Shown: positions 26,932 to 36,900, counted from the first letter of the stretch. The stretch: 45,585 bases of DNA from Sulfitobacter sp. (GCA_013002405.1 JABDKA010000133.1:1-45585); one strand, 5' to 3'. The notes: generated from the letters alone by a model not told the origin. Program-made: numbers and translations.

Positions 26932-27855
26932 TTAGCTTTCACCGATGCGCATGATTTCCCACTCTAGCCTTATGCCGCTGTTCTCGTAAACCTTTTTTCG
27001 GACCTCTTCGCCCAGTTCTTCAAGGTCTGCGGCGGTGGCCGCCCCTGTGTTGATCAGGAAATTGGGATGCTTGGGGGACATTTGCGCGCCCCCCAGGGTC
27101 GCACCGCGCATCCCGGCTGCATCAATCACCCTCCAGGCCTTCATGTCGTGGACGTCATCCGCCCGCCCGGTGCTGGAAAAGCCCGCCGGATTGCGAAAGG
27201 TGCTGCCGGCACTGCGGTCCCTGGTCGGCTGGGTCTCATCGCGTTTGGCCAGCTGTTCCTCCATCCGCGCTTTAAGCTGTTCGGGATCGCCCTCAGGTGG
27301 CGCGAAGGTGGCGCTGACGATCACCGCCCCCTCGGCCAAGTCACTCTGACGATAGCGGAAATTCAAATCCTCGGCGCTTAGCGTGATGAGGGCACCGGCG
27401 CGCGTCACGGCCTGAGCGGAGACGAAGTGATCTGCCACATAGGTGCCGTAGCAGCCTGCGTTCATCCGTACTGCGCCGCCGATGCTGCCGGGGATCGTGC
27501 GCAGGAAGGTCAGATCAAGCCCCGCCTCCGCCGCGCGGCGCGCCACATGGGCGTCCAGAGCCGCGGCCCCTGCCGTGACCCGTCCCGCTTCAATCGCGAT
27601 TGCATTGAACCCCCGCCCCAGACGGATGACCACGGCGCGAAGTCCCCCGTCCCGGACGATCAGGTTGCTGCCCACACCCATGGGGAAAACTGCCACAGAT
27701 CCGGGCAAAGCGCGCAGGAAATCGCGCAGATCGTCGATATTGGCGGGTTGAAAGAGCACATCGGCGGGCCCGCCTACCCGGAGCCAGGTCAGATCGCTCA
27801 ACGCTTTGTCACGGGTCAGCTTGCCGCGTACGTCGGGAAGGGTGATATCGGTCAT
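26932..27855 (-). CDS. murB: UDP-N-acetylenolpyruvoylglucosamine reductase
   Basis: FAD/NADPH enzyme making UDP-MurNAc from UDP-GlcNAc-enolpyruvate. ATG 27855 ([11 protein letters not shown]) gives 307 residues; a longer open frame to 27984 overlaps the preceding gene and adds non-family sequence. FAD-binding segments are [10 protein letters not shown] and [22 protein letters not shown] and the catalytic serine region AGSTFRNP follow. The C-terminal glutamate lies in [11 protein letters not shown]. The length and the absence of an extra loop fit a type IIa-like MurB. It is 16 bp downstream of a small membrane protein gene and 87 bp before ddl. Confidence 0.97.
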   Translation of the reverse strand: MTDITLPDVRGKLTRDKALSDLTWLRVGGPADVLFQPANIDDLRDFLRALPGSVAVFPMGVGSNLIVRDGGLRAVVIRLGRGFNAIAIEAGRVTAGAAALDAHVARRAAEAGLDLTFLRTIPGSIGGAVRMNAGCYGTYVADHFVSAQAVTRAGALITLSAEDLNFRYRQSDLAEGAVIVSATFAPPEGDPEQLKARMEEQLAKRDETQPTRDRSAGSTFRNPAGFSSTGRADDVHDMKAWRVIDAAGMRGATLGGAQMSPKHPNFLINTGAATAADLEELGEEVRKKVYENSGIRLEWEIMRIGES

Positions 27856-27871
27856 GGCCCGGTGGGTAGTC

Positions 27872-28165
27872 TCAAACCCCGCCGCTGTCCACCTGGCTTT
27901 CCCGCCACTGGCGCACAAGCCGCCCCAAGAACCAACCAATCGCAAAAGCGCAAAGCCCGTAGAGCGTGAGCGAGGCCTGAGCAACCATCACATTGAACTC
28001 AAATGCCTCTGCCCCCAAACCCAGAAGCATCCAGAGGTAATTCAGGCAAAGGCCGCTCAGAAGCGCTACGGCAAAGAGCCTGAACCGCAGAGCAAAGCCC
28101 GCGTAAGCGCAGGCCAGAACCCAGATGATCAGCGCCAGGATGAGAATGAATAGAGGAAGGCTCAC
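27872..28165 (-). CDS. small three-helix membrane protein, function unknown
   Basis: A 97-residue protein with three or so hydrophobic stretches ([56 protein letters not shown]) and a hydrophilic C-terminus. The GTG start overlaps the stop of the preceding small gene by 4 bp. No motif points to a function. It is the last of three small membrane-protein genes placed between murC and murB; translational coupling implies they are made together with the murein precursor enzymes. Confidence 0.75.
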   Translation of the reverse strand: MSLPLFILILALIIWVLACAYAGFALRFRLFAVALLSGLCLNYLWMLLGLGAEAFEFNVMVAQASLTLYGLCAFAIGWFLGRLVRQWRESQVDSGGV

Positions 28166-28428
28166 TGCGCCGGTCCCTCACCACCCCCCAGACCGCGCCG
28201 CAGCCAGCGACCCAGGTAGATCAGCGGCCAGCGCAGGACCGAACAGCCTGCCGCAAGGACGAAGATGGCCACCCAGGGGCCGTGCTGCACGGTCACGTAG
28301 CCCACGATCGGAATGCCTGCGGCGGTCAGCACATAGGCATTGCGCCAATGATTGTCCTTGCTGGGCATCATTGCGATGACATTCGCCACCAGCGCCCAGA
28401 GACAGGCCAGGATCAGCGAAATGCTCAT
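28162..28428 (-). CDS. DUF2484-like small membrane protein (second of two)
   Basis: An 88-residue membrane protein. It has the pattern SLILACLWALVANVIAMMP, then a HWRNAYVLTAAGIPIVGYV turn and a last helix followed by RWPLIYLGRWLRRGL. The start of helix 1 (LxLACxWxxxANxIAMxP) and the RxPLxYLxRWLRR ending match the neighbour at 28425 and the DUF2484 family as I recall it from Rhodobacterales dcw clusters. Function is unknown. It overlaps both neighbours by 4 bp (ATGA upstream, GTGA downstream). Confidence 0.75.
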   Translation of the reverse strand: MSISLILACLWALVANVIAMMPSKDNHWRNAYVLTAAGIPIVGYVTVQHGPWVAIFVLAAGCSVLRWPLIYLGRWLRRGLGGGEGPAQ

Positions 28429-28682
28429 TCAGGCACCTGCGGATTCTGGCCGCGCGCTTTTGCCCAGATGAAACGCAGCGGATTGCGGAACATGGAGACG
28501 AAGGCGGCAAAGCCCAAAAGCGCGGGGATCCAGCCGACTTCCCGTCCGATGAGGATAATCAGAACGGGAGCGGCAAGAAGCAGGATAACGCCCGGCACGT
28601 ATTGCAGCCGCATCGGCAGCATGGCCACGATGACCGAGGCAAAGACCCAGGCCACGCATAACCAGAGAAGTGTCAAACTCAT
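28425..28682 (-). CDS. DUF2484-like small membrane protein (first of two)
   Basis: An 85-residue membrane protein starting at ATG 28682 (MSLTLLWLCVAWVFASVIV); a longer frame upstream to 28742 has no support. It has three hydrophobic stretches and ends RNPLRFIWAKARGQNPQVPE, similar in layout to the next gene (W, A, MLP/MMP at the end of helix 1, then R-NPL/R-WPL near the end). The two look like paralogues from duplication. It lies 66 bp downstream of murC and overlaps the next gene by 4 bp. Confidence 0.72.
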   Translation of the reverse strand: MSLTLLWLCVAWVFASVIVAMLPMRLQYVPGVILLLAAPVLIILIGREVGWIPALLGFAAFVSMFRNPLRFIWAKARGQNPQVPE

Positions 28683-28748
28683 GATCCCGTCCCTTTCATC
28701 ATCGTCCGCGGATCTCCCTCGAAATCGGTCCCCGGTATTCAAGCAGCC

Positions 28749-30167
28749 TCACGCCGCGGCCCCCTTCATCGCCGTCAGCTTCTCGGGCAGTGCGTTGGCC
28801 CAGGTGCTGATGGTGCCCGCGCCGAGGCAGACGACCATGTCCCCCGGACCGGTCTGCTCCCTGACCAGCCGCGCCAGGTCATCCTCGCTCTGCACCGCGC
28901 GCGCGTGGCGGTGTCCGTGCCGGATCAGCCCCGCTACCAGTGCGTCGCGGTCGGCCCCTTCGATGGGCTCTTCACCGGCGGCAAAGACCTCTGCGATGCC
29001 CACCACATCGGCATCGTTGAAACAGGCGCAGAAGTCCTCAAAAAGGCCGTGCAACCGGCTGTAGCGGTGCGGCTGATGCACGGCGATGACCCGTCCTTCC
29101 GTGGATTGCCGGGCGGCCTTCAGCACGGCCGCAATCTCAACCGGGTGATGGCCGTAATCGTCGATGATAGTCACGCCATCAACTTCGCCCACTTTGGTAA
29201 AGCGCCGGTTGACCCCGCCGAATTTCGCCAGAGCGGTGCGGATCTCTGCGGTCTTCATGCCCAGATGCCGCGCCACCGTGATGGCGGCCAGCGCGTTAGA
29301 GACATTGTGATCGCCGGGCATGGGAAGCGCGCAGCCCTCGATCATCCTGCCTTCGGCCTGCAAGGCGACGTCGAAATGGGCCACTCCGTCCTTGTAGTGC
29401 AGGTTCACCGCGCGAACGTCCGCCTGCGCATTAAATCCGTATGTCAAAACGCGACGGTCGGTGATCTTGCCCACCAGCGCCTGCACCTCAGGATGATCTG
29501 TGCAGCAGACCGCCAGCCCGTAGAAAGGGATGTTCGAGACGAAGTCGAGGAAGCCCTTGCGCAGCTTGTCGAAATCGCCCCAGTGCTCCATGTGCTCGGG
29601 ATCAATGTTGGTCACGATGGCGATGGTGGCGGGGAGGCGGTTGAAGGTACCATCGCTCTCATCGGCCTCAACGACCATCCATTCGCCCTGCCCCATGCGC
29701 GCGTTTGAACCATAGGCGTGGATGATCCCGCCGTTCACCACTGTAGGGTCCACTCCGCCCGCCACCAGCAGTTCGGCCACCAGCGTCGTCGTCGTGGTCT
29801 TGCCGTGGGTGCCCGCAACGGCAATGTTGGACTTGAGGCGCATCAGTTCGGCCAGCATCTCGGCCCGGCGCACGATAGGCAGGCCCGCGCTGCGCGCCGC
29901 GTCCAGTTCGGGATTGCCCAGTTTGATCGCGGAAGAGATCACGACAACCTCCGCGTCGTCGATGTTTTCAGCCCGCTGGCCTTCAAAGATCGTAGCCCCC
30001 AGTTTGGCAAGCCGGTCGGTGATTTTGGTCGCCTTCAAGTCGGACCCCTGGACAGTGTAGCCGTGGTTGATCAGCACCTCGGCAATGCCGGACATGCCAA
30101 TGCCGCCGATGCCCACGAAATGGATCGGGCCAACGTCCGTTGGCAGTTTGGTGGCTGCTGCGTTCAT
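28749..30167 (-). CDS. murC: UDP-N-acetylmuramate--L-alanine ligase
   Basis: Mur ligase adding L-Ala to UDP-MurNAc, the first step of stem-peptide synthesis. The 472-residue protein has the N-terminal Rossmann motif [17 protein letters not shown], the ATP-binding [16 protein letters not shown], the central [10 protein letters not shown], and the C-terminal domain segments [18 protein letters not shown] and HQPHRYSRL. All are diagnostic of MurC. The start overlaps the end of murG by 4 bp. Downstream come the two DUF2484 genes. Confidence 0.98.
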   Translation of the reverse strand: MNAAATKLPTDVGPIHFVGIGGIGMSGIAEVLINHGYTVQGSDLKATKITDRLAKLGATIFEGQRAENIDDAEVVVISSAIKLGNPELDAARSAGLPIVRRAEMLAELMRLKSNIAVAGTHGKTTTTTLVAELLVAGGVDPTVVNGGIIHAYGSNARMGQGEWMVVEADESDGTFNRLPATIAIVTNIDPEHMEHWGDFDKLRKGFLDFVSNIPFYGLAVCCTDHPEVQALVGKITDRRVLTYGFNAQADVRAVNLHYKDGVAHFDVALQAEGRMIEGCALPMPGDHNVSNALAAITVARHLGMKTAEIRTALAKFGGVNRRFTKVGEVDGVTIIDDYGHHPVEIAAVLKAARQSTEGRVIAVHQPHRYSRLHGLFEDFCACFNDADVVGIAEVFAAGEEPIEGADRDALVAGLIRHGHRHARAVQSEDDLARLVREQTGPGDMVVCLGAGTISTWANALPEKLTAMKGAAA

Positions 30168-31264
30168 GTGCTCGATCCTTTTTGCGCCAATTCTTCCACC
30201 ATCGTCGCCAGGTCTTCGGCGGCCTCGGGCTTGCCTACGGAGAGCGCGGCGAGCGCCATCTGCAATGCCCCGTCGGGATTGTCCAGCACGCTCTTTATCT
30301 GTTCCGTGACGTTCTCAACATCTGCCATGGATTCCGGCACCATGATTGCAGCGCCTGCCTCTACCAGCCCGCGCGCATTGGCCGTCTGCTCGTCCCGGAT
30401 CGCGGCGGCAAGGGGCACCAGAATGGAGGGCCGCCCAATGACCGAAATATCCGCAACGGAAGAGGCCCCGGCCCGGCTGATGACCAACTGCGCCTGAGAC
30501 ATGCGCCGCGGCACATCGTCAAAAAACGGCTGCACATCCGCGTCGATCCCCTGCTCTTCGTAATACCCCGCGACCCGATCATGGTCTTCGCGCCGCGCCT
30601 GATGGCTGACACGGATGTTGCGCAGCATTTCCATAGGCAGGCCCGCGATCGCGGGAGGCACCACATCGCTCAGGATCCGCGCGCCTTGAGAGCCGCCCAT
30701 GACCAACAACTCCATGGGATAATCGCCCGGAACGATGTATCCGGACCCCGCCTTTTCAAGCACCGCCGCCCGCACGGGGTTGCCCACATGCACACCTTCG
30801 ATCCCCTCAGGCAAGGCCGTTGGCCAGGTGCCGCAAGCGACGCGGTCGACGCGCTTGACAAAGACCTCATTGACCCGGCCCAGAACACCGTTCTGTTCGT
30901 GGATCATCCGCGGCAATCGCAGCAGCGTTGCCGCCCCAAGCGCCGGAATCGACGGATAGCCGCCAAATCCGACCACCACATCAGGTCTGTCGCGCATCAT
31001 CTGAAGTGTGGCCCCCAGCACCCCCATGCAGACCCGCAGCGGCACCAGGGCCTTGGCCAGCAGACCGCCCCGCGCGAAGGTGGCGGAACTCACCTCGACA
31101 ATCTCAACCTCGGACGGGAAGCCGTTTGTGTAGCGCGCGCCACGCGCGTCAGTGGAGAGGCGCACGCGCCAGCCGCGCGCCAGCATGACCTCCGCCAGCG
31201 CCTGCGCGGGGAACATGTGCCCCCCCGTACCGCCTGCCGCGATGATCAGGAGCGGTGCGCTCAT
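30164..31264 (-). CDS. murG: undecaprenyl-PP-MurNAc-pentapeptide N-acetylglucosaminyltransferase
   Basis: Peripheral inner-membrane GT28 glycosyltransferase converting lipid I to lipid II. The 366-residue protein has the acceptor-binding Gly-rich loop [19 protein letters not shown], the second loop [22 protein letters not shown], and in the C-terminal domain [13 protein letters not shown] and [11 protein letters not shown] with the UDP-GlcNAc-binding region that follows. Typical size. Overlaps murC by 4 bp and follows ftsW by 34 bp, giving an ftsW-murG-murC unit. Confidence 0.98.
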   Translation of the reverse strand: MSAPLLIIAAGGTGGHMFPAQALAEVMLARGWRVRLSTDARGARYTNGFPSEVEIVEVSSATFARGGLLAKALVPLRVCMGVLGATLQMMRDRPDVVVGFGGYPSIPALGAATLLRLPRMIHEQNGVLGRVNEVFVKRVDRVACGTWPTALPEGIEGVHVGNPVRAAVLEKAGSGYIVPGDYPMELLVMGGSQGARILSDVVPPAIAGLPMEMLRNIRVSHQARREDHDRVAGYYEEQGIDADVQPFFDDVPRRMSQAQLVISRAGASSVADISVIGRPSILVPLAAAIRDEQTANARGLVEAGAAIMVPESMADVENVTEQIKSVLDNPDGALQMALAALSVGKPEAAEDLATMVEELAQKGSST

Positions 31265-31298
31265 CTCCTCCTCCGACGCCTATGGTGCACCGGCGATA

Positions 31299-32468
31299 TC
31301 ACCTCAGGCGTCCCCGTCCAAGGATATCGGAAATCTCGCCCTGGGGCCGGGTCCGGGTGAAGGCCAGCAACATGCCTACCGCGATGCCCGAGGCGATCAC
31401 CGACGACCCCCCGTAACTGACGAATGGCAGGGTCATCCCCTTGGCAGGCAACAGCCGCACGGCCACGCCCATGTTGATCATGGCCTGCACGCCGAACATA
31501 GAAGCCAATCCCGTGCCCGCGAGCCGGATGAAGGGGTCCCTCTCCCGGACCAGCCTTAGCAGAGACCGCACCACCACGATAGAATAGAGCGCGATCACGC
31601 AGAGGACGAGCACGAGGCCGTATTCCTCTGCAGCGACGGCGATGATGAAATCCGTGTGGGCGTCGGGCAGGTAGCGCTTGACCTCCCCCTCACCCACGCC
31701 CACACCGAATAGGCCCCCCTGCCGGATGGCGTTGGTGGCATAGCCCAACTGGGCCGTGGGATCGACATCGGCGCTCAAGAAACCGTCGATGCGCCGGGCG
31801 AAGTGTTCCGAATTAGCGTAGGCCACGGTTCCCGCGATCACCACGAGGCCCGCCATCAGGACAAGCAGCACCATCGGCGCACCTGCCACGAAGTACATGA
31901 CCCCCCAGCCAAACAGAACCAGGCAGGCCTGGCCAAAGTCGGGCTGCAGGGCCAGCATCAGAACGATGGAGATGCAAAGCGCGAAGGACCATGTCTTGCC
32001 CGGCGGCCCGTTGATCTCAAGGCTCGCCGCCATCATCCAGGCCGCCGCCACGACGAAACCAGGCTTGAGGAATTCCGACGGCTGGAGGGAGGCAAAGCCC
32101 AGCGAATACCAGCGCGTCGCGCCCTTGCCGAAGTCAGTGCCGAAAAAGGGAAGGAGCGCAAGCGCCGCGAAGGCCACGATAAAGCCAAGTACCGCCAGAC
32201 GGCGCACCAGGACCGGTGTCATCATCGACGTCAGCATCATCGCCATCACGGCTAACGAGCCGAACAGCGCCTGGCGCTGCACATAGTGGAAGGGTTCGAA
32301 CCCGTTCTTCGCCGCCAAGGGCGGGGAGGCCGCAAAGCCCAGCAAAAGTCCGACGCCGAAAAGCATCAGAATGCAGGACATCGACCACTTGTCGACCGTC
32401 CGCCACCACTTTGGAAGGATCGGTTCACCATCCCGAACGGGAACCGCACCATAGACCATTTCTGTCAT
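31299..32468 (-). CDS. ftsW: SEDS-family peptidoglycan glycosyltransferase FtsW
   Basis: Polytopic SEDS protein that polymerises lipid II at the septum together with FtsI. The 389 residues have about ten hydrophobic helices. SEDS landmarks are ATRWYSLGFASLQPSEFLKPGFV (with the conserved PSE), LQPDFGQACLV (conserved Q-D), PTAQLGYATNAIRQGGLFGVGVGEGE, and the C-terminal MGVAVRLLPAKGMTLPFVSYGGSS. Position before murG and presence of the ftsI gene in the cluster favour FtsW over RodA. It has 139 bp upstream to the peroxiredoxin-like gene, room for a promoter. Confidence 0.97.
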   Translation of the reverse strand: MTEMVYGAVPVRDGEPILPKWWRTVDKWSMSCILMLFGVGLLLGFAASPPLAAKNGFEPFHYVQRQALFGSLAVMAMMLTSMMTPVLVRRLAVLGFIVAFAALALLPFFGTDFGKGATRWYSLGFASLQPSEFLKPGFVVAAAWMMAASLEINGPPGKTWSFALCISIVLMLALQPDFGQACLVLFGWGVMYFVAGAPMVLLVLMAGLVVIAGTVAYANSEHFARRIDGFLSADVDPTAQLGYATNAIRQGGLFGVGVGEGEVKRYLPDAHTDFIIAVAAEEYGLVLVLCVIALYSIVVVRSLLRLVRERDPFIRLAGTGLASMFGVQAMINMGVAVRLLPAKGMTLPFVSYGGSSVIASGIAVGMLLAFTRTRPQGEISDILGRGRLR

Positions 32469-32607
32469 GGACCTGTCCTACACTGCCTCATATGCCCATT
32501 TCGGGCGCCCCTTTTCGGGGATTATTGGCGACACTGTAGCGGGGAATTTGCGTCCGGGCTAGTCTTTCGCCCGCCCGAACGCTTGTTTTTCTTGATATAT
32601 TGGGGCC

Positions 32608-33135
32608 TCAGGCCGCCTTGTGCGTGCCCCTGATGGGATAGTCGTTTTCGCGCACGAACTTGATACCGTTCAGCACCCCTTCCAGATCGGGCCGCGCGAA
32701 GGGCGCATTGGAGACATCGACGATCTGGATCCGCCCTTCGCCGTTGATCACGAAAAGACCCGGTTCGGGAAAGGGGCGGTCCGTTTCCTTGGGGCTGCGC
32801 GGGTCCGAGACGTAAAGGCCAAGCTGGCCCATCTCCGCAATGCTCAGGCCATAGGCCATCTTGAGCGTCAGCTCTTTTTCATCGACCATCGCCTGGGCCT
32901 TCTCTTCAGGATCGCCCGAGATGGCCACAACATCCACACCCTGCTCGGCAAAGCGGTCCTGCAGTCCCTCCAGCGTGGCAAGGTACTTCTTGCAAATGGG
33001 GCAATGGAGCCCGCGGTAGACCACCACCATCTGCCAGTCATGCCCCCCGTCGGGCTGGCCAAGGGTCACGGTTGCGCCGCCCAGCTTGGCGGCCTCTATC
33101 CGGGGAAATTCCTGTCCGGCTTCCAGTGCTGTCAT
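32608..33135 (-). CDS. peroxiredoxin-like (AhpC/TSA family) protein
   Basis: A 175-residue thioredoxin-fold protein. The motif YRGLHCPICKKYLATLE has C45 and C48, where C45 is the position of the peroxidatic cysteine of AhpC/TSA proteins and the CPIC arrangement also recalls a redox-active CXXC. VVAISGDPEEKAQAMVDEKE and PGLFVINGEGRIQ are family-like. It may reduce peroxides or act as a thiol oxidoreductase. It starts behind GGAGACTGAG and is divergent from the FAD oxidoreductase, with 117 bp between. Its place within the division cluster is unusual, and no thioredoxin reductase is near. Confidence 0.88.
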   Translation of the reverse strand: MTALEAGQEFPRIEAAKLGGATVTLGQPDGGHDWQMVVVYRGLHCPICKKYLATLEGLQDRFAEQGVDVVAISGDPEEKAQAMVDEKELTLKMAYGLSIAEMGQLGLYVSDPRSPKETDRPFPEPGLFVINGEGRIQIVDVSNAPFARPDLEGVLNGIKFVRENDYPIRGTHKAA

Positions 33136-33252
33136 CTCAGTCTCCTTTACTCAATCACTCTGACGCCCACCGCACCTGCGATCCCTGTGGCAGAGTGGCA
33201 AGCGACTTCACGCCAACTTGACCTTGCCTGCGAGACGCGGCAGAGCGCCACC

Positions 33253-34428
33253 ATGCAGGTTGATACGGCGATCATAGGTGCGGGGGCCGCAGGCATGATG
33301 TGTGCCGCCCACGCGGGCGGGCAAGTGCTGGTCGTCGATCACGCCAAGGCACCGGGCGAAAAGATCCGCATTTCCGGCGGCGGGCGCTGCAACTTCACCA
33401 ATCTCCACTGCGCGCCGGACCGCTTTATCAGCGGCAACCCCCATTTCGCCAAATCCGCCCTCGCCCGTTATACCCAGTGGAATTTCATCGATCTGGTGGA
33501 TCGGCACGGGATCCCCTGGCACGAAAAGACTCTGGGGCAGCTTTTCTGTGATCATTCGGCCCGCGACATCGTCAACATGCTGCGGTGCATGATGGCAGAG
33601 GCGGGCGTGGACCTGCGTCTGCAAAGTTCCGCGCGCAATTTTGCAAAGACCAGCGAAGGCTTCACCTTCGATCTGCAAACGCCTGAGCAAAGCTGCAAAG
33701 TCAACGCCCGCAACCTCATCATCGCCTCGGGCGGCAAATCGATCCCCAAGATGGGGGCCACAGGGCTGGCCTACGACATCGCCGCACAGTTCGGCCTGCC
33801 CATGACGGAAACCCGGGCCGCGCTGGTGCCCTTCACCTTCACCGACAAGCGCTTTGCTTCGATTTCAGGCGTCTCCACCCCCGTCACCGTCACCGCCGGG
33901 GGCACCTCCTTCGATGAGGCGATGCTTTTCACCCACCGGGGTCTCTCTGGTCCGGCGGTGCTGCAGGCCTCTTCTTACTGGCAGGAGGGTGAAGCGGTCG
34001 AGGTGAACCTGCTGCCCGACGGCAAACTCTTCGACGCCCTGCGTGACCAGCGCCAGATCTCGGGCCGCCGCAATCTGACGACCGAACTGGCGCACCACCT
34101 GCCCGCCCGTTTGGTTGATCACCTGTCGACACAGATGGACCTCTCCGGCAACCTTGCCGACTGGTCAGACGCACGCCTGCAAACCCTGACCGAGGATCTG
34201 CAGCGGTGGGTGCTGCACCCTTCCGGCACCGAGGGCTACCGCACGGCGGAAGTGACGCTGGGGGGTGTGGACACAGATGCGCTCAATGCCCGCAGCATGG
34301 AGGCGCGCGCGGTGCCGGGCCTCTACTTCATCGGGGAAGCGGTTGACGTCACCGGTTGGCTGGGCGGCTATAATTTCCAGTGGGCCTGGTCCTCGGCCAT
34401 GGCGGCGGCAGAGGCGATCCGGGGCTGA
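33253..34428 (+). CDS. FAD-dependent oxidoreductase, HI0933/YhiN type
   Basis: A 391-residue flavoprotein of the HI0933/YhiN group; some members are annotated as aminoacetone oxidase family, but the substrate is not established. The N-terminal dinucleotide-binding motif IIGAGAAGMMCAAHA is at residues 7-21, followed by the diagnostic GGGRCNFTN. ASGGKSIPKMGATG and the C-terminal GLYFIGEAVDVTGWLGGYNFQWAWSSA complete the FAD site. ATG 33253 is preferred; the open frame extends upstream into the peroxiredoxin gene, but that part reads as a shadow. It is on the strand opposite to the division genes and converges with murD (43 bp between stops). Confidence 0.93.
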   Translation: MQVDTAIIGAGAAGMMCAAHAGGQVLVVDHAKAPGEKIRISGGGRCNFTNLHCAPDRFISGNPHFAKSALARYTQWNFIDLVDRHGIPWHEKTLGQLFCDHSARDIVNMLRCMMAEAGVDLRLQSSARNFAKTSEGFTFDLQTPEQSCKVNARNLIIASGGKSIPKMGATGLAYDIAAQFGLPMTETRAALVPFTFTDKRFASISGVSTPVTVTAGGTSFDEAMLFTHRGLSGPAVLQASSYWQEGEAVEVNLLPDGKLFDALRDQRQISGRRNLTTELAHHLPARLVDHLSTQMDLSGNLADWSDARLQTLTEDLQRWVLHPSGTEGYRTAEVTLGGVDTDALNARSMEARAVPGLYFIGEAVDVTGWLGGYNFQWAWSSAMAAAEAIRG

Positions 34429-34471
34429 GGTCAAGGCCCGGAAGAACGCGATCCCGGACCGCGACTGAGCT

Positions 34472-35870
34472 TCACCCCAAGGCCTTCCGCACCTCGGCGG
34501 CGAAATCCTCGCCCCGCCGCTCGAAGCTATCGTACTGATCAAAGCTCGCCGCCGCAGGAGCGAGCAGTACCACGTCCCCCGGTTCCGCCTCCTCAACCGC
34601 CCGGGCCACAGCCAGTTCCATCGTCCCGCAGACCTCCGCCTCGACCTCAAGCTGCATGGCAAAGGCGGCCGCCTCGCGTCCGATGACATAGGCCTTGCGC
34701 ACTGCGCCCGTCGCCCCGGCCAGCCCCGACAACCCGCCATCCTTCTCCAGTCCGCCGCAGATCCAGCGGATGTTCTGAAAGGCCGCAAGTGCCTTGGCTG
34801 CCGAATCCACGTTTGTCGCCTTGCTGTCGTTCACAAAGCGCACCCCGTCCACCTCAGCGATGGTCTGGGAGCGGTGCGGCAGTCCGGCAAAGCTGTTAAA
34901 TGCCTTCTCAATAACTTTGGGCGCAAGCCCCAAGGCGCGGCAGGTGGCGTAGGCGGCGCAAGCATTCTGGTGGTTGTGCTCCCCCGGCAGTCCGCCAATC
35001 TCGCGCAGGTCAATCGCCGCCACCTGCTTGCCCTTGCGGAACTCGGCCAGAAACCCCTTGCGCGCAAATACCTGCCAGCCCGGCCCCGTCAGCTTGCGCG
35101 CCACGCTCACCCGGATCACACGGTCATCGCCTGGCCCTTCGCTAAGCTGACCGGCCAGGAACCGACCCTCGATTTCATCCACGCCCACCACAGCGCGATC
35201 AGGCCCGCCTTCCGCGAAAAGCCGCCGCTTGGCCGCGAAATAACCACCCATGCCATGGTGCCGGTCCAAATGATCGGGGCTGAGGTTGGTGAAGACCGCG
35301 ATGTCGGGCGTCAGGCTGCGGGCGAGGTCAGTCTGGTAGCTTGACAACTCCAGCACCACCACCTCGCCATCCACTGGCGGTTCAAGGTCCAGAACCCCCC
35401 GTCCGATATTGCCCGCCAGCTGCGCGGGACGCCCGGCCTCCTCCAGGATGTGGTGGATCAGGGCAGAAGTGGTCGACTTCCCGTTTGAACCCGTCACGGC
35501 CACCACGCGCGGCGTGCTGTCAAAGCGGTACCAGTCGGAGGAGGAAAAGCTTTGAAAGAAGAGACCAATGTCATTGTCCACCGGAACGCCAGCCGCCAGC
35601 GCGGCGACCACGACCGGATTGGGCGCAGGATAGAGGTGCGGAATACCGGGGCTCACGATCAGGCGGGCGATATCGGTGAAGCCCCCCCCCTTTGCGCAGA
35701 TCCAGGCAGTCAAACCCTTCCGCCTCCGCCCGCTGCCGCGCCGCAGGGTTGTCGTCCCAGCAGAGAGGTGTCGCACCGCCCGCCGCCAGCGCACGCGCGG
35801 CACTCAGACCGGACCGGCCCAGACCCAGCACCGCCACCCGCGCGCCTTCCAAGCCTTGTACTGGAATCAT
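34472..35870 (-). CDS. murD: UDP-MurNAc-L-Ala--D-Glu ligase MurD, reading frame split by one extra G
   Basis: Mur ligase adding D-Glu to UDP-MurNAc-L-Ala. The N-terminal part runs from ATG 35870 ([21 protein letters not shown]) to about codon 63 in one frame. The rest ([17 protein letters not shown], then [37 protein letters not shown] and the C-terminal [11 protein letters not shown]) is in another. The frames meet at nine consecutive G residues on the coding strand (plus-strand C run 35682-35690); eight would restore one 465-residue MurD matching family length and order. In the N-terminal frame translation would read LHRY after KGGG and stop near 35571. Either the run is a sequencing or assembly error, or slippage or frameshifting is needed, since murD is normally essential and no second copy is seen here. 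Confidence 0.9.
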
Positions 35871-35935
35871 TCTTCGCCCCCTGCTAGTCGTCGCGGCAGA
35901 ATGGGGGCAATCGGTCTCCACCACAAGGAGGCCCG

Positions 35936-36847
35936 ATGCCCGATCTCGCCACGTTTCTGCCCCGGCTAGACGCCGGGATGCGTGAAGACCCAAGCTGGGG
36001 CGAGGTTGCGTCTTACATCCCGGAACTGGCGCGCATCGACCCGGAACAGTTCGCCATTGCCGTCGCGAGTGCGGATGGCGCGCTTTATCAGGCGGGGGAT
36101 GCGGATGTCCCCTTCTCCGTCCAGTCGGTGACCAAGGTCTTTACCCTGGCCATTGCCCTGGGCCGGTCGGGCGATCAACTCTGGACCCGGGTGGGCCGCG
36201 AACCCTCTGGGCGGGCCTTCAACTCCATCGTTCAGCTGGAGCAGGAAGAGGGCCGCCCGCGCAACCCTTTCATCAACGCAGGCGCCATCGTGACCACCGA
36301 TGAGGTACTGGCAGGACGCCCCCCAAGCGTGGCCCTGGCAGAGATCGTTCAGTTCGTGCGCGCCGCCGCTGAGGATGATGAAATCCACATCAACGACGCC
36401 GTCGCCGCATCTGAGACCGCCTACGGTCACCGCAACTTTGCCCTCGCCCATTTCCTGGCCGCCTACGACAACCTGCGCAACCCGCCCGAGATGACGCTGG
36501 GCACCTATTTCCACCATTGCGCGCTTGAAATGACAACGGCCCAACTGGCCCTTGCGGGCCGCTTTCTGGTCGATGCGCCCGGCCTCCCCCGGCTGGTCTC
36601 GCGCAGCCGGATCCGCAGGCTCAACGCGCTCATGCTGACCTGCGGGCACTACGACGGGTCAGGGGATTTCGCCTACCGTGTCGGTCTGCCGGGCAAGAGC
36701 GGCGTGGGTGGCGGGATATTGGCAATCGTGCCGGGCCGCGCCTCAATCGCTGTCTGGTCACCGGGGTTGAACCAGTATGGAAATTCGCTGAAAGGAACTG
36801 AGGCGCTGGCCCGTCTTGCCCGCGCGATGGACTGGTCGATTTTCTGA
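35936..36847 (+). CDS. glsA: glutaminase (serine-dependent, GlsA type)
   Basis: Hydrolyses glutamine to glutamate and ammonia. The 303-residue protein has the beta-lactamase-like fold signature [13 protein letters not shown] with S64 and K67 as the catalytic pair, then [11 protein letters not shown], the conserved [12 protein letters not shown], and [29 protein letters not shown] near the end. Length matches the ~300-residue bacterial type. An excellent AAGGAGG box precedes ATG 35936. It is divergent from murD (65 bp between starts) and convergent with mraY, so it interrupts the division cluster on the opposite strand. Glutamate and D-Glu metabolism could link it to MurD, but this is inference. 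Confidence 0.96.
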   Translation: MPDLATFLPRLDAGMREDPSWGEVASYIPELARIDPEQFAIAVASADGALYQAGDADVPFSVQSVTKVFTLAIALGRSGDQLWTRVGREPSGRAFNSIVQLEQEEGRPRNPFINAGAIVTTDEVLAGRPPSVALAEIVQFVRAAAEDDEIHINDAVAASETAYGHRNFALAHFLAAYDNLRNPPEMTLGTYFHHCALEMTTAQLALAGRFLVDAPGLPRLVSRSRIRRLNALMLTCGHYDGSGDFAYRVGLPGKSGVGGGILAIVPGRASIAVWSPGLNQYGNSLKGTEALARLARAMDWSIF

Positions 36848-36900
36848 GTGGCCCCTTGGCCCTGGCTTAATTTCGACGCGCGGGGCGCGCGCCGACCGAC

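Noticed and set aside
32590-32614. Terminator after the peroxiredoxin-like gene
   Set aside because: The stem is only GGCC/GGCC and overlaps the stop codon; too weak to list as a feature.
34472-35870. murD as a decayed pseudogene
   Set aside because: Only one base in a homopolymer is off; all downstream motifs are intact, and the gene is normally essential, so decay is less likely than an error or slippage.
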